Shown piece by piece: positions 32,801 to 44,803 of a stretch of DNA of 64,000 bases. Position 1 is the stretch's first letter. Each line of letters begins with the position of its first letter. The notes below the pieces were generated by a model, which ran no database searches, had not been told where the DNA came from, and worked only from the letters and a program-made list of their open reading frames with translations. A program made the position numbers and the translations under genes. The stretch is from Dipteronia dyeriana (lineage: Eukaryota > Streptophyta > Magnoliopsida > Sapindales > Sapindaceae). The stretch lies in assembly GCA_032871835.1 (NCBI GenBank), contig CM065298.1:10031596-10095595 (forward strand). Reading direction: 5' to 3'.

Positions 32801-35800
32801 GGGAAGGTATGTGATTAAATCGTTGACAGTGGAAGTTGTGAGAATTTTGTATCAAGAAAACTGGTGGAACATCTTAAGCTGCGGGTAGACAAACATCCAA
32901 AGCCTTATGCGATTGGGTGGATTCAAAAAGGGCCAAAGGCGAATGTGACAGAAGTGTGTAAAGTTCCTATTTCAATCGGTCAGTACTACCGAGATGAGAT
33001 TGTCTACGATGTAGTCGATATGGATGCTAGTCACGTGTTATTGGGATGCCCATGGCAGTTTGATATGGATGTCACCTACAGGGGGCACGGCAATATTTTT
33101 GTTTTTAATTAGGAAGGCAAGAAGATTGCAGTGATTCCAAAACGGATTGCAGATGGTGACTCAACTAAGGCTATGGTAGGAGAGCAGTCTTTAGTCACGT
33201 CAGTAACTAATTTAGAATATGAAGTTAAGGAGGCACAAGAGGTACATGTTGTGGTTGTACGTGCTCTAGTGATAGAAGGCAAGGAAGAGCAGAGAGTTGA
33301 TATACCTGAGAAGGTGCAGTCCTTGTTGACCAAATTCAGTGAGTTGGTGTCAGAAGATTTTCCAGATGACCTTTCACCATATTGAGATATTCAGCACCAT
33401 ATTGATTTAGTTTCGGAAGCAAGCTTACCAAATCTACCACACTATCAGATGAGTCCTAAGGAGAATCGGATTTTACAGGAAAAAGGTGGAGGAATTAATG
33501 AAGAAGGGGTTTATTCGAGAGAGTATGAGTCCATGCGATGTTCCTGCGTTACTGGTCCCACAGAAAGATGGCAGTTGGAGGATGTGCGTTGATAGTCGTG
33601 CAATCAACAAGATAACTTTCAGATACAGCTTTTCGATTATGAGATTAGACGACATGCTAGATATGATGGAGGGTTCATAGTTGTTCTCCAAAATTGATCT
33701 GCGAAGTGGGTACCATCAGATTCGGGTTAAGCTTGGTGACAAATGGAAGATAACTTTTAAAACAAAGGATGAGGTCTACGGGTGGATGGTTATGCCTTTC
33801 GGATTGTCCAACGTGCTTAACACATTTATGCGGCTCATGAACCAGCTATTGCGACCTTTTATTGGAAAGTTTGTAGTCATTTATTTCGATGACATACTGG
33901 TTTACAATCGGAGTGAGAAAGAACATATGGAGCATTTTCGAGCTGTGTTGGAAGTGTTGTCCAAAAACAAGTTGTTTGTTAATTTTAAAAAGTGCAGTTG
34001 GCTGACGGGAAGATTGTTATTTCTTGGGTATGTGGTCAGTTCGGAGGAAATATTGGTTGATGACGAAAAGGTAAGGGTCGTTCGTGATTGGCCTACACCA
34101 AAGACGGTAGGAGAGGTAAGGAGTTTCCATGGTTTGGTGCAATTTTACCATCGATTTATTAGGGATTTCAGCAGTATTGTGGCTCTCATTACTGAGTGTT
34201 TAAAGAAGGGTAAGTTTCAATGAGGTGAAGTGGCTGACACAACTTTTGCAGTAATTAAAGAAAAATTGTGCACTACACCTATTTTGGCTTTACCCAGTTT
34301 TGAGAAATTATTCGAGGTGGAGTGTGATGCTAGTGGAATTGAGATTGGAGCAGTTTTGTCACAGGAGAAGAAACCAGTGGTGTTTTTCAGTGAGAAACTC
34401 AGTGATGCACGACGAAAGTGGAGTACCTATGACTAAGATTTTTATGCTATTGTCTGTGCTCTAAAGCATTGGGAGCATTATCTGATCCAGCGAGACTTTA
34501 TCCTGTACACTGATCACCAAGCTTTGAAGTATCTGAACAGTCAGAGGAGTTTAAGTAATATGCATGCTCATTGGGCAAAAAATCTGCAGAAGTTTCCTTT
34601 TGTTCTGAAACATAAATCTGGGGTTCTGAATAAGGTGGCAGATGCATTGAGTCGGCAAGCAAATTTACTGGTCACTATACAGGAAGAGATTGTTGGGTTT
34701 GAGTTCCTGAAAGAGTTGTATTCGGATGATGAAGATTTCACCGAGGTATGGGAAAAATGTAGTCCTAAACAAACAGAGGGAGAATTTCATGTGATTGATA
34801 ACTACCTGTTCCATGGAAATCAATTATGTAATCCTCGGAGTTTTTTGAGGGAGAAACTGATTCGAGAGTTGCATGGTGGAGGTTTGAGTGGTCACTTGGG
34901 AGATGACAAGACTATCAATGGGGTAGCGGAGCTGTATTACTGGCCTCAGTTGAAATGTGATGTGGGTAATTTTGTTTGCAAATGTTATGTTTTTCAGACT
35001 GCTAAAGAACAAGCTCAGAATACAGGTCTCTACATGCCTCTTCATGTACCGAGTGCCATATGAGAGGATTTGTCGATGGATTTTGTTTGGGTCTTCCACG
35101 GACTTAGCATGGGGGTAGATTCTGTGTTTGTTGTGGTTGATAGGTTCTCCAAAATGAGACATTTTATACCTTGTTGGAAGACATCTGACGCGTCACATGT
35201 TGCTCAACTGTTCTTTTGGGAGGTGGTTCGTTTACATGGGGTACCTCAGTCTATCACCTCTGACAAGGATTCAAAATTTCTTAGCCATTTTTGGGTTACA
35301 TTGTGGCAGCGGGTGGATACTACTCTAAAGTTCAGTAGCACTGCACATCCGCAGACTGAGAATCTGAATCGAACACGGGGAAATTTAATTCGGAGCATTT
35401 GTGGTGATAAGCCTAAACAGTGGGACATGACACTTGCACAAGCTGAGTTCACATATAATAACGCTTTAGGGTATCGGTAGCCTCATAAACATGTGTTAGA
35501 CCTGGTACATCTTCCTAAGGTTGCAGGAGCAAGTGTTGCAACCGAGAATTTGGCTGAGCAGGTCCGAGATGTTCAGGCTGAGGTGAAACCTCGGTTGGAG
35601 GAGAAGAATGCAAAGTATAAAGCCACAATTGATGTCAAGAGGCGTGAGAAATTGTTTGTTGAGGGTGATCAGGTTATGGTGTTTTTGCGTAAGGAAAGGT
35701 TCCCAGTTGGTTTCTATAACAAGTTGAAACCAAGGAAGTATGAGCCGTACAAGGTGATCAAGAAGATCAATGATAACGCCTACGTGATCGACTTGCCTAC

Positions 35801-35860
35801 TGATATGAATATCTCTTGAACTTTCAATGTAGCTGATCTATATGAGTTTCGTGACGATGT
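32801..35860 (+). pseudogene. pol of the Ty3-gypsy element
   Basis: Order protease, reverse transcriptase, RNase H, integrase, as in Ty3-gypsy. The protease motif is IVDSGS (about 32820). RT shows [41 protein letters not shown] and an intact YFDDILVY (33882). RNase H has [19 protein letters not shown] and TDHQALKYL. Integrase has the HHCC region ([10 protein letters not shown]) and a shortened [11 protein letters not shown]; the C-terminal module is [20 protein letters not shown]. One frame change lies between 33385 and 33486. In-frame stops follow at 33678, 34221, 34434, 35061 and 35478. No chromodomain is recognisable; I do not assign a lineage. Confidence 0.85.
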
Positions 35861-35914
35861 TTCGCTTTATCCAGAATATAACTCGAGGTCGAGTTTTTCA
35901 CATGTGGGAAGGAC

Positions 35915-36391
35915 TAATGTAGGATAACTAGCCCTGGAGTTTGAAGAAGAGTTGGATATAAAATTGGCAAAGAAAGAAATAGGCACGACTAAAAGAGCTG
36001 GCTCGAAGAAATGAGCATAACTTTTAGCTCGGTTGTCCGATTGCCTATTATAATATGTTTTCGGAAAGGGATTTTGGCGATCTATGTAGTTTGTTGGTTG
36101 AGGTCGTTTGCACCCTCAAAATAGCTGATTAAGACAGATTGTCGGGCATTTGAAGTTTTATTTTAATTTTTTAGTTTTTTTAGTTTTAGCTTTTATTTGT
36201 TTAGTGAATGTCCAATTTAGTATTTTTGCTTTTAGTTAGGGCTTTCAGAGGCTATTTAAACCACTTGTTATTTGTTTTGAGCAGGATAATAAAAGTTTTA
36301 GTTGAATTTTGAATATCTTTTTTCTGGTGGATTCCAGTTTTGCGTTCTTAGGGCTTACGTTGGTAAACCCTTATACTTCCGTTCTGCATCA
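35915..36391 (+). repeat. 3' LTR of the Ty3-gypsy element
   Basis: Begins TAATGTAGG (5' LTR: TGATGTAGG) and ends CATCA; followed by ACAGG and the resumption of caulimovirid RNase H. Confidence 0.9.
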
Positions 36392-37516
36392 ACAGGACAA
36401 CTCATCCTCCAGACAGATGCTAGTGATCATTTTTGGGGTGCCATCCTTAGTGATAAAGGAAAACGCCATTACTACGGTCATGCCAGTGGACAGTTCAAAG
36501 ATGCCCAGAAGCACTACCACACACTCTACAAAGAAATACTTGCCGTAAAAAATGCAACCTCCAAATTTGATTTCCACCTTAAGACTAAGAGCTTCATCAT
36601 AGAAATGGACAATTCATCCTTTCCAAAGGTCATCGAGTTCCGTAACAAACTCCCTCCTAACCCCCAGTTACTGAGGCTCAAAGACTGGTTTTCAAGATAT
36701 GACTTCACTGTAAAGCACATTAAGGGACATCATAACATCATCCCTGACATGCTCTCTAGACCCCATCCTGTCACCCTTATCTCCCGAGTTGGACCTATCC
36801 CTTTACTCTACATGATAACCTCTATAGCCTCTTCCTCAGCCTCCTCACCAGCTATGCCTTCTACGCCTACTTTTTCCCCAGAATTAATGGCGAGCCTACC
36901 ACCAGATCAATCCCCCTCTGTCCAACAAATACAAAGCTTTGCCAAAGCACACCTTCCAATCTATCTCTCTCAGGTCAATGTCCAAGACTGTCGACACCGT
37001 CTAGCCAATCATTCCAAGCCGTTTCTTGACCCCTTTGTATCTCCCCCCTTTTATTATTATTCTCATCAGGTTTTATGGTACATATGGTGTTTATCTGTCT
37101 TACATCACCATGCTATGGTTTTTCCCTTTCAAGCATTATATGGCCTAGTCCATGGCTCAACCTCCTATAATGCTGACCTTCGAACCTTCCTTCAATGGTT
37201 CAATCCTCTGTCCGCTTGGGACAATGAACTTACTAAACTCATGGGACATTACCACCTTTGGAAGCTGGATACAGAAGTAGCATCCAAGGTATGTTGTATC
37301 TGGATTTTTCACAGACCCTACCATTACAATCTACATACTAAGCTCCTGTGGACTTCTAACATCAGCTACGAATGGAATACTTCGTATGACTACGAAAGAC
37401 TGTACCCGTTCGACATCCAGATCCCTCTCCTTAACTTTCTTTGTGACATCAACGGTGACACTACAGATGTTCTTTATATCCTTCCAGGTGTCCCAAGGGA
37501 CCCATCTCAAAGCTAG
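36392..37516 (+). pseudogene. Caulimovirid RNase H and C-terminal segment
   Basis: Resumes the viral frame cut at 31264: LILQTDASDHFWGAILSD carries the first RNase H Asp, KHYHTLYKEILAVKNA the catalytic Glu region, FIIEMDNSSF the second Asp, and HHNIIPDMLSRP the final conserved Asp. After a Ser/Pro linker a further ~200-residue segment rich in Tyr and Trp (LRTFLQWFNPLSAWDNEL, TKLLWTSNISYEWNTSYD) runs open to TAG at 37514. I know no specific function for that segment. It is the least damaged viral part: 374 codons without a stop. Confidence 0.75.
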
Positions 37517-37886
37517 CATCCATCCAACAATCCTATCTTCCAGACTCTCAAGATCCTTATCTGGTTGACACGTGGCCCTGTTATATTTGTGGAGCCCTTG
37601 ACTCTGACGACGAAGACCATGCCACCTGTAATCTCAGCACCCCATGACTCGTTGTCAAGCTTATCCCCGATCAAGCTACTTTATCTTGTGTGTAATTATT
37701 ATCATATCTTTATCCTTCTTGTCAGTTGCCAAACAACTTTATCTAATTATTAGCTTTATTTGATGCTTTGCTAGATGTCTGTCACTTGTTTGACAGTGTT
37801 TTAATTATTTTCCTTTTGTAAGATATGTTGTCGGCCATAAGCTTTAGCCTTATCTTGTCTCGTTTCCAGAGCTCTCTCCTCTCCTC

Positions 37887-37894
37887 TATATAAG
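37887..37894 (+). promoter_or_regulatory. TATA box of caulimovirid 35S-like promoter
   Basis: TATATAAG in CTCTCCTCTCCTCTATATAA, downstream of the viral coding region, as expected for the pregenomic RNA promoter. An AATAAA at 37933-37938 lies about 40 bp further on, matching the usual promoter-then-poly(A) order in terminally redundant pararetrovirus transcripts. Activity is not shown. Confidence 0.55.
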
Positions 37895-38100
37895 CCCTGA
37901 GAAGCTCTCCTTGTAAAATCAATCGAAGAAGTAATAAAATTCCAGTGTGTTTATAAATTTCATGGCTTTCTAAGTTCTCTCTCTCCCTGATCTTCAAGAG
38001 ATTTATTATGCTAAGATCTATAATTCTGTAAAATCTCAGTATGATCTATGTTTGTCTCCTTTGAGGATCCTATATATCAAAACAGATTTGATTCAAGGTC

Positions 38101-39371
38101 TCCATCTATCTCCGATTAGTGTCTTTTATACACGAGTATCCTGTCTAGACCGTCGAAAAAAGACCGTTTGTGGGGAAAACTAGGTGAAAATACAGTCTGT
38201 GAAATATGTGTGGAGCTCCCTACCACCCGCAAATTTTTTTTTTTTAATAGAATGTGTGTGAAGTGCATGATGAGAAATAAAATAGTGAGGTTAAAGGAAA
38301 ATCGTATAAAATCCAAAGTTATAATAATACTATACTTGTTTGGTGATAACAAACAAAATAAGATAATAATAATAATTAAGGCAGTCTTTTGGTGAGAAGG
38401 AAGTGTAGCAACCGTGTCCTTTTTTTGGCCAACCAAACTAATAGCCGATGGATTGTTCTGTTGGCCAAACAACCGATTAAATAAAAAATATTGAACTTAA
38501 TAATTACAGCTATAATTGGGAGACAAGTCAAAAACTCAGATTGAGATAAGACCGGCCATGCTGTATGTCCCTCATTTTATGGTTTAAGTCCTGTCCTTCT
38601 ACCTCATCCCAAATTATATGTAATTACATTTTTTAGTAAAAAAAAATCTCAACCTAATATTTTTATTCTAAATCAAATAAATTATGAGTTAATCGAGAAA
38701 AACAGTATTTGTTTGTGGAACTAACACTAACTTAATAACTTAATAATAACAGTAAAATAGTGAAACGGACCAAAATGTCACTACTTAACAGACAAATCTC
38801 ATTATAGGCCTCTAGCCACATCAGCTAATCGAGTTTTTATAAGTAGAATTAGACATTTATCATGGACAATCACACTAGTTACTGAGTTTTAACCGATTGA
38901 ACACACAAACATTTAATCAAGGAAGATGGTTTCTAAATTTATATTTAACCGATTAAAATGGGACGTATGTCTACGTTTATTTATTTATTTTCAATTTTTT
39001 ATATAAATATTGACACATTTTAATTTGGTTGGTAAGATACAAATTCAATCGCTAAATTTGGAAAGACAATTTGAATCCTTTAATCAAGGACACAAACAAC
39101 TTTAACAAAACTTGTTAAAAAGTTGAAAAACTGTGTCTTTGTCCAATTGTGTTGTTTTGTTCAATTATGCCGTCATAAACTGGGTTGTACCAAAACAAAA
39201 GCAATTTTACTCAAGTTCTCAATTGAAGACCAAAGGATGAGAATTCAACATCATCAAATAAGGTGTATATAACATTATTCATTTACACATTTACTTGTTC
39301 TAAAATGGCAATCGATGAGCACAAAACGAGGGAAGTAATATTATACCAGAGACGGTGAGAGATCATCTTCG
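38101..39371. other. Intergenic DNA and 3' flank of dioxygenase copy 3
   Basis: AT-rich, no gene. TTGGCCAACCAAAC and TTGGCCAAACAACC near 38427 and 38462 are short repeats. From about 39170 the sequence parallels the 3' flank of the copy at 21446. Confidence 0.5.
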
Positions 39372-39687
39372 TTACTTGCAGAGTGAAGCTAATACATGAC
39401 GAGGAGAATTAGTTGGTCTACGTGCGTGAAGCTCAGCCCAGTTATCTATCAGCAGAACATCTCCTTTCTTCCAGGGAATAGCAACACATTCCTCTTCAAA
39501 GATTTTCAGACACTCGTAGCAGATATCAGCCGGCAATGGCTTACTATCCCCAAGAGTGATCGTCTTTAAAGGAGCAATCCCCGCTACTTCCCAGCCTACC
39601 ATGTTGGTGAACCAAATTTTCCGTTGCCTAGATTTGTCGTACCTAATCACTGGAAGCGGACCTATTATTCTTTTCACTCCACCGTCC

Positions 39688-40016
39688 TGTTGAAAAATAA
39701 ACTTGACCTCAGCCAACTACTTTTAACCAACCACCTTGCCGCCCACTTCTAGAAACTGCCATTATTATGGCTCCAACCACCTCCAACTCCCAGCTGCTTC
39801 CTAACCACAATTGACTTCATTGTTTTGTATTTATTTTGTTTGTAGTTTAGCTCATCTCATTTTCCTATATAAAGGGATGACAGTTGTATTGAAAATGTGT
39901 GGAGTGGTGAATGAAATATAGAGATATAAGAAAATCTTCTCATTTTATTGTTTGTGTTCGAATTCTCTCTCAGATGTGCACCACAAGTGACATCAAACCA
40001 TACTATCCCACCAACA
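39688..40016 (+). repeat. 5' LTR of the Ty1-copia element
   Basis: 329 bp, with a TATA box (TATATAAA, 39866-39873). It has an extra 13-14 bp (CTACTTTTAACCA) relative to the 3' LTR. Confidence 0.95.
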
Positions 40017-40017
40017 G

Positions 40018-40029
40018 TGGTATCAGAGC
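40018..40029 (+). other. Primer-binding site (initiator tRNA-Met)
   Basis: TGGTATCAGAGC one base after the 5' LTR. Confidence 0.92.
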
Positions 40030-40659
40030 TCAGGAGAACCAGAAACTCGAAGAACAGAGGTCGAAGTCGAATTCGAATTCGCCTAGAAATCAAAGTGATC
40101 ATAATCCATTTTTGATCACACCAGAGTGTTCTAAACATCGTCAGGAGTTCAACGGAGAAAACGCCATTCAAATCGGAGCACCAGAGAGTCCGCACACGCC
40201 TTCAGAAGTTGGAGAGTGAGCTCACTCGCCGTCCACCCGCACAGCACAATCCCCGGCGCGTCACCTACACGCGCCGATTGTCTTCCTCGCCCGTTTTGCA
40301 GGATCCGACCCGAAGTCCGATCCATCAACCTGTACCAGATCCGACCCGATAACCCAACCCGGTATTCGGTTGCTACTGGCAGACCCGGAATCCGACCCTA
40401 ATACCCGTCACTATTCACGGGTTGCTGACATCACTAACGGCGTTATAACGGCTGGAATATGCCGTCAGTCAAAGGAATATTCCGTTATCTTTGGTTGACT
40501 TTTCCAAAAAGTTTGACCGCTTGTTTCGGACGCCTCCGAACTCGTTTTTTGACAAACGCGGACTGGTTTCCAAGGTTTTGGACTATTCCAGACGCAACTG
40601 TGCACTCTTTTTTTGCAAATTCGGACTCCAGATTTGTGATCTACGCATTTCAAGTCTCG

Positions 40660-41669
40660 ATGGCAACGGAAACACACATGTTGTCATCCCGAACCTCACC
40701 AAAGACAACTATGATAATTGGTGCATACAAATGAGAGCTTTACTAGGCTCTTAAGATGTTATGGATATTGTGGAAGATGGGTATACAGAAGCTGAATCCA
40801 AAGAAGCTGAAGGAACCATGATAGAAGTTCAAATATCGACTCTCAATGCCGATCGAAAGAGGGATTGTAAAGCAAAGTCTATAATCTATCAAGGGCTAGA
40901 CAAAGCAACGTTCGAGATCATAGCATCCGCTAAGTCGTCAAAAGATGTTTGGGACACCCTTCTCAAAACCTACAAAGGTGCTGACAAAGTGAAAAGGATC
41001 TGTCTTCAAACTCTATGAGGTGAGTTCGAATCCTTACGAATGAAATCTAGTGAGTCTATTGCTGAATTCTATACACGAGTTATGGTCGTTGCGAATCAGC
41101 TAAGAAGAAATGGAGAAACTCTCACAGACATGAGAATTTCAGAGAAAATTTTACGATCATTAGATCAAAAGTTTGACTTCATAGTTGTGGCACTGGAAGA
41201 AACAAAAGATTTGGAGACGATGTCTGTTGAAGAACTTATGGGATCATTGCAAGCCCATGAGCAGAAAGTCACAAGAAGAAATGATGATAGAGTATTGGAG
41301 CAAGCTCTCCGGTCAAAGCTCTCCCTCAATGAAAAAAGATATGAGCAAAGGGGGACCTCACAACAAGGAAGAGAACGAGGTAGAGGATCTGGTGGAAGAG
41401 GTTCAGGAAATGTTGAAACCAGGAGTAGAGGCCGAGGAGGAAGAGACGCAAACAGAGGAGGACGTGGACAACATAACTATGTCCCACAAGGAAGAGGAAG
41501 AGGAAGAAGAGGCGGGTACAGCAACCGTCCGAACATTGACAAAAGAAATGTTCAATGCTATAACTACCACAAATATGGCCACTATAGCAACGAGTGCAAA
41601 AGCCTGCCAAATGAGGTAATGAAAATTCTAACTTTGCAGAGAAAGAGCAAGTTGAAGGAGAATCGTTGA
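40660..41669 (+). pseudogene. gag of the Ty1-copia element
   Basis: The likely start is the ATG at 40660 (MATETHM), but the main frame is shifted by one within the next 40 bases. That frame reads LTKDNYDNWCIQMRALLGS, then TAA at 40752, then TIYQGLDKATF-like capsid sequence, TGA at 41016, and an open part from 41019 with EFYTRVMVVANQLRRNGE. An Arg/Gly-rich nucleocapsid (RGRGSGGRGSGN) precedes a damaged zinc knuckle, CYNYHKYGHYSNEC, whose second Cys is Tyr. The two stops are explained by single C-to-T changes (CAA to TAA, CGA to TGA). Confidence 0.88.
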
Positions 41670-44600
41670 TGTTGATGGCACACAACTCAACATATCAAAA
41701 CCAAAATGTTTGGTTTCTTGATTCTGGAGCTAGCAACCATATGATTGGCAGAAAAGACTTATTCACTGAACTTGATGAGAAAGTTCACGGAGAAATCTCA
41801 TCTGACGACCTCTCTAAAATCCCTGTCCAAGGAAGAGGAGATGTCATGATCAAGCAGAAGAATGGAGATCATGCTTTCATCTCAAATGTCTATTATGTTC
41901 CAGACATGAAGACAAACATCCTAAGTCTCGGACAACTCTTGGAGAAAGGCTACCATATTAGCCTTCAAAATATGAAACTCACCATCACAGATGCTCGAGG
42001 AAAGCTGGTTACCCGAGTCCAGAAGATGAAGAATAGGATGTTCCCTCTCGCAATTCATCATGATACACCAAGATGTTTGACAGCCATCATTGATGACAAA
42101 GACTGGTTGTGGCATCTAAGGTATGGACATCTCAATTTTGAAAGTTTAAAGCAACTTGGAAGTAAGAAGATGGTGAAAGGATTGCCAAACATCCATCACC
42201 CAAATGAGATGTGTGAAAGCTGTGTTCTCAGTAAACAACACAGAAATAGCTTCGGAAAGGAGGCAAATTGGAAAGCAACCATGCCACTTGAGCTCGTTCA
42301 CACAGATATGTGTGGTCCATTGACGCCAGTATCAAATGGACAGAATCAATACTTCCTCACCTTCATTGACGTTTACAGCAGAAAGACTTGGGTTTATTTT
42401 CTAAAAAAGAAATCTGAAGTATTTGATTACTTTAAAGAGTTCAAAACTCTTGTAGAGAAGCAAAGTGGCTACTATATCAAAACACTGAGATCAGATCAAG
42501 GTGGAGAATACACTGCAGGTGCTTTCCAGGAATTCCTTAAGCAACAAGGAATCAGACATCAGTTTACACAAGCTTATACTTCTCAGTTAAACGGTGTAGC
42601 TGAAAGGAAGAATCGAACAATCCTTAACATGGTCAGAAGCATGTTAAAGGATAAAAACATGCCTAAGAGTTTTTGGGCTGAAGTAGTCTTGTGTGCGGTA
42701 TATCTACAAAACAGATGTCCTATGAAGAGTCTTGATACAAAGACGCCGCAAGAAGCATGGAGCACTCACAAACCAAGTGTGAGCCACCTTAGAGTTTTTG
42801 GCTCCATTGCCTACATCAAGGTCCCAGAAGCAAGAAGAACGAAGCTTGAAGATAAAGGAGAAAAGTGTATCCTGGTTAGATACGGTGATAGAACTATGGG
42901 TTACCGGCTATACAACCCCATCACCAAGAAAGTAATCTTCAGCAGGGATGTCATTTTTGAAGAAAATGAATCCTGGAATTGGGATCAGAACAAAGCTTCC
43001 AGAAGTGCAGAGTTGATATCTGAAGAAGAGACAAGAGAAGTGGCTACAGAGCCACATATACCCAGAAATCAGCAGACTCCTCAATGTGGTTCCCCTTCAT
43101 CACAAAGGTATGATTCTCCATCACCGATTGAACGTGATTTTTCAGATATGATGCCTAGAGGGACACATAGCCTAGAAGATCTGTATGAAAATACAGAACA
43201 GGTGGAAGAAGATATTACTTTGTATTGTCTGTTGATGACAAGTGATCCAGTTAGTTTTGAAGAGGCTAACCAAGAAGAAAAATGGAGAAGTGCAATGGAT
43301 GAAGAGATTCGATCCATTGAAAAGAACAAGACGTGGGAGTTGACTAATCTCCCAAAAGGCCGAAAAACCATCGGAGTAAAATGGGTCTACAAGACCAAAA
43401 GGAATGCGAAAGGAGAAGTCCAGAGATACAAGGCAAGACTTGTAGCAAAAGGCTACAAACAGAAAGAAGGAGTTGATTACGGAGAAGTCTTTGCCCCGGT
43501 TGCCAGACTAGAGACCATCAGATTGCTAATATCATTGGCAGCCCAGAAGAGTTGGAAAATTTACCAACTTGACATAAAGTCAGCATTCCTGAATGGCTTT
43601 CTTGAAGAAGAAATCTATGTGGAACAACCACCTGGATATGTGCAGAAAGGCAATGAAGATAAAGTTTACAGACTGAAGAAAGCTCTATATGGTTTGAAGC
43701 AAGCACCCCGTGCATGGAACATGAGGATTGATGATTACTTTGAAGAGAATAGATTCTAGAAATGTCCGTATGAGCATGCACTATATTTGAGGAAGGAGAC
43801 TGATGGAAGCCTGTTATATGCATGCCTATATGTTGATGACTTGATCTTCACCGGTAACAATCCAGCCATGTTTGAAGATTTCAAACGGAGAGTGGTGAAA
43901 GAATTTGAGATGACTGACATTGGTCTAATGGCTCATTTTCTTGGTATTGAAGTTGTGCAAAACGAAAAAGGTATCTTCATCTCCCAGAGTATCTATGTAA
44001 AAGAAATTCTGAAGAGATTTGGTATGGAAAAATGCAATCCTGTCACAACTCTAGTAGAAACAGGATTGGAGTTAAGAAAGAATGAAAGAGGAGTTGTTGA
44101 TCCAACCTATTTCAAGAGCTTGGTTGGAAGCCTGAGATACTTGACATGTACCAGGCCAGATATACTTTATGGAGTTGGACTAGTCAGCAGATATATGGAG
44201 ACTCCTGACCAGTCTCACATAAATGCTGCAAAGAGGATACTTCGCTACATAAAAGGTACAATTGATGATGGTATATTTTATACCAAATGTGAAGATTGTA
44301 GGTTGATTGGCTATTCAGACAGTTATTGGGGAAGAGATCTGGATGAACGTAAAAGCACGATAGGCTTTACGTTTTTTATGGGAGATACAGCGTTCACATG
44401 GTCATCCAAAAAGCAAGCCATTGTGACACTGTCATCATGTGAAGCTGAGTACGTTGCTGCCTGCTCAGCTGTTTGTCATGGTATCTGGATCAGGAATGTG
44501 TTGCAGTACTTGGGATTTCCACAAGATAATCCCACAGAGGTCTACATCGACAATCGGTCAGGGATTGCCCTAGCAAAGAATCCAGTATTCCATGAAAGAA

Positions 44601-44803
44601 GCAAACATATTGATACGCGATATCATTTCATCAGAGAGCATGTGAAGAATAAGGAGGTGGAGCTAGTCTCTTGCAGGACATATGATCAAGTTACTGACAT
44701 TTTCACCAAGTCTCTCAAACATGATGTGTTTTCAAGATTAAAGACAATGCTTGGTATGGCGAAACATGGGGAGTCAAGTTTAAGGGGGGATGTTGAAAAA
44801 TAA
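41666..44803 (+). pseudogene. pol of the Ty1-copia element, one nonsense codon
   Basis: One frame with protease, integrase, RT and RNase H, the Ty1-copia order. Protease: [11 protein letters not shown]. Integrase: [15 protein letters not shown] with [12 protein letters not shown] (HHCC), then [15 protein letters not shown] and GVAERKNRT (the D, D and E of the catalytic core). [45 protein letters not shown] and CLYVDDLIFTG with an intact YVDD. RNase H: GYSDSYWGRDLDERKST and SSCEAEYVAA, ending at TAA 44801-44803, just before the polypurine tract. The only in-frame stop is TAG at 43757-43759 in RT, a CAG-to-TAG type change. It lies before YVDD and so truncates RT. Confidence 0.93.
44779..44790 (+). 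other. Polypurine tract of the Ty1-copia element
   Basis: TTTAAGGGGGGA immediately before the 3' LTR; primes plus-strand synthesis. Confidence 0.88.

Larger units (their letters stand above)
31265..36391 (+). mobile_element. Ty3-gypsy LTR retrotransposon inside the caulimovirid
   Basis: A complete element: LTRs at 31265-31752 and 35915-36391, primer-binding site TGGTATCAGAGC at 31755-31766, gag and pol between, and the purine-rich GTGGGAAGGAC before the 3' LTR. The LTR ends are the inverted pair TGATG and CATCA, each mutated at one base in one copy. The target duplication is ACTGG (31260-31264) against ACAGG (36392-36396), four of five bases. Gag and pol carry many stops, so the insertion is old and inactive. 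Confidence 0.88.
27241..38100 (+). other. Endogenous caulimovirid (plant pararetrovirus) copy
   Basis: A single degenerate polyprotein in the order movement protein, coat protein with zinc-knuckle region, aspartic protease, reverse transcriptase, RNase H, followed by a further C-terminal segment and a promoter-like tail. This order on one polyprotein fits petuvirus/florendovirus-type caulimovirids. The copy is split between reverse transcriptase and RNase H by a Ty3-gypsy element. I count at least six in-frame stops and two frame changes in the viral part, so it cannot produce virus protein. No viral LTRs are expected or seen. No integrase is present, as expected for a virus inserted by non-homologous joining. 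Confidence 0.85.

Noticed and set aside
27241..38100. Replication-competent integrated virus
   Set aside because: Multiple stops, frame changes, loss of the coat zinc knuckle, a mutated RT active site and a 5.1-kb insertion rule it out.
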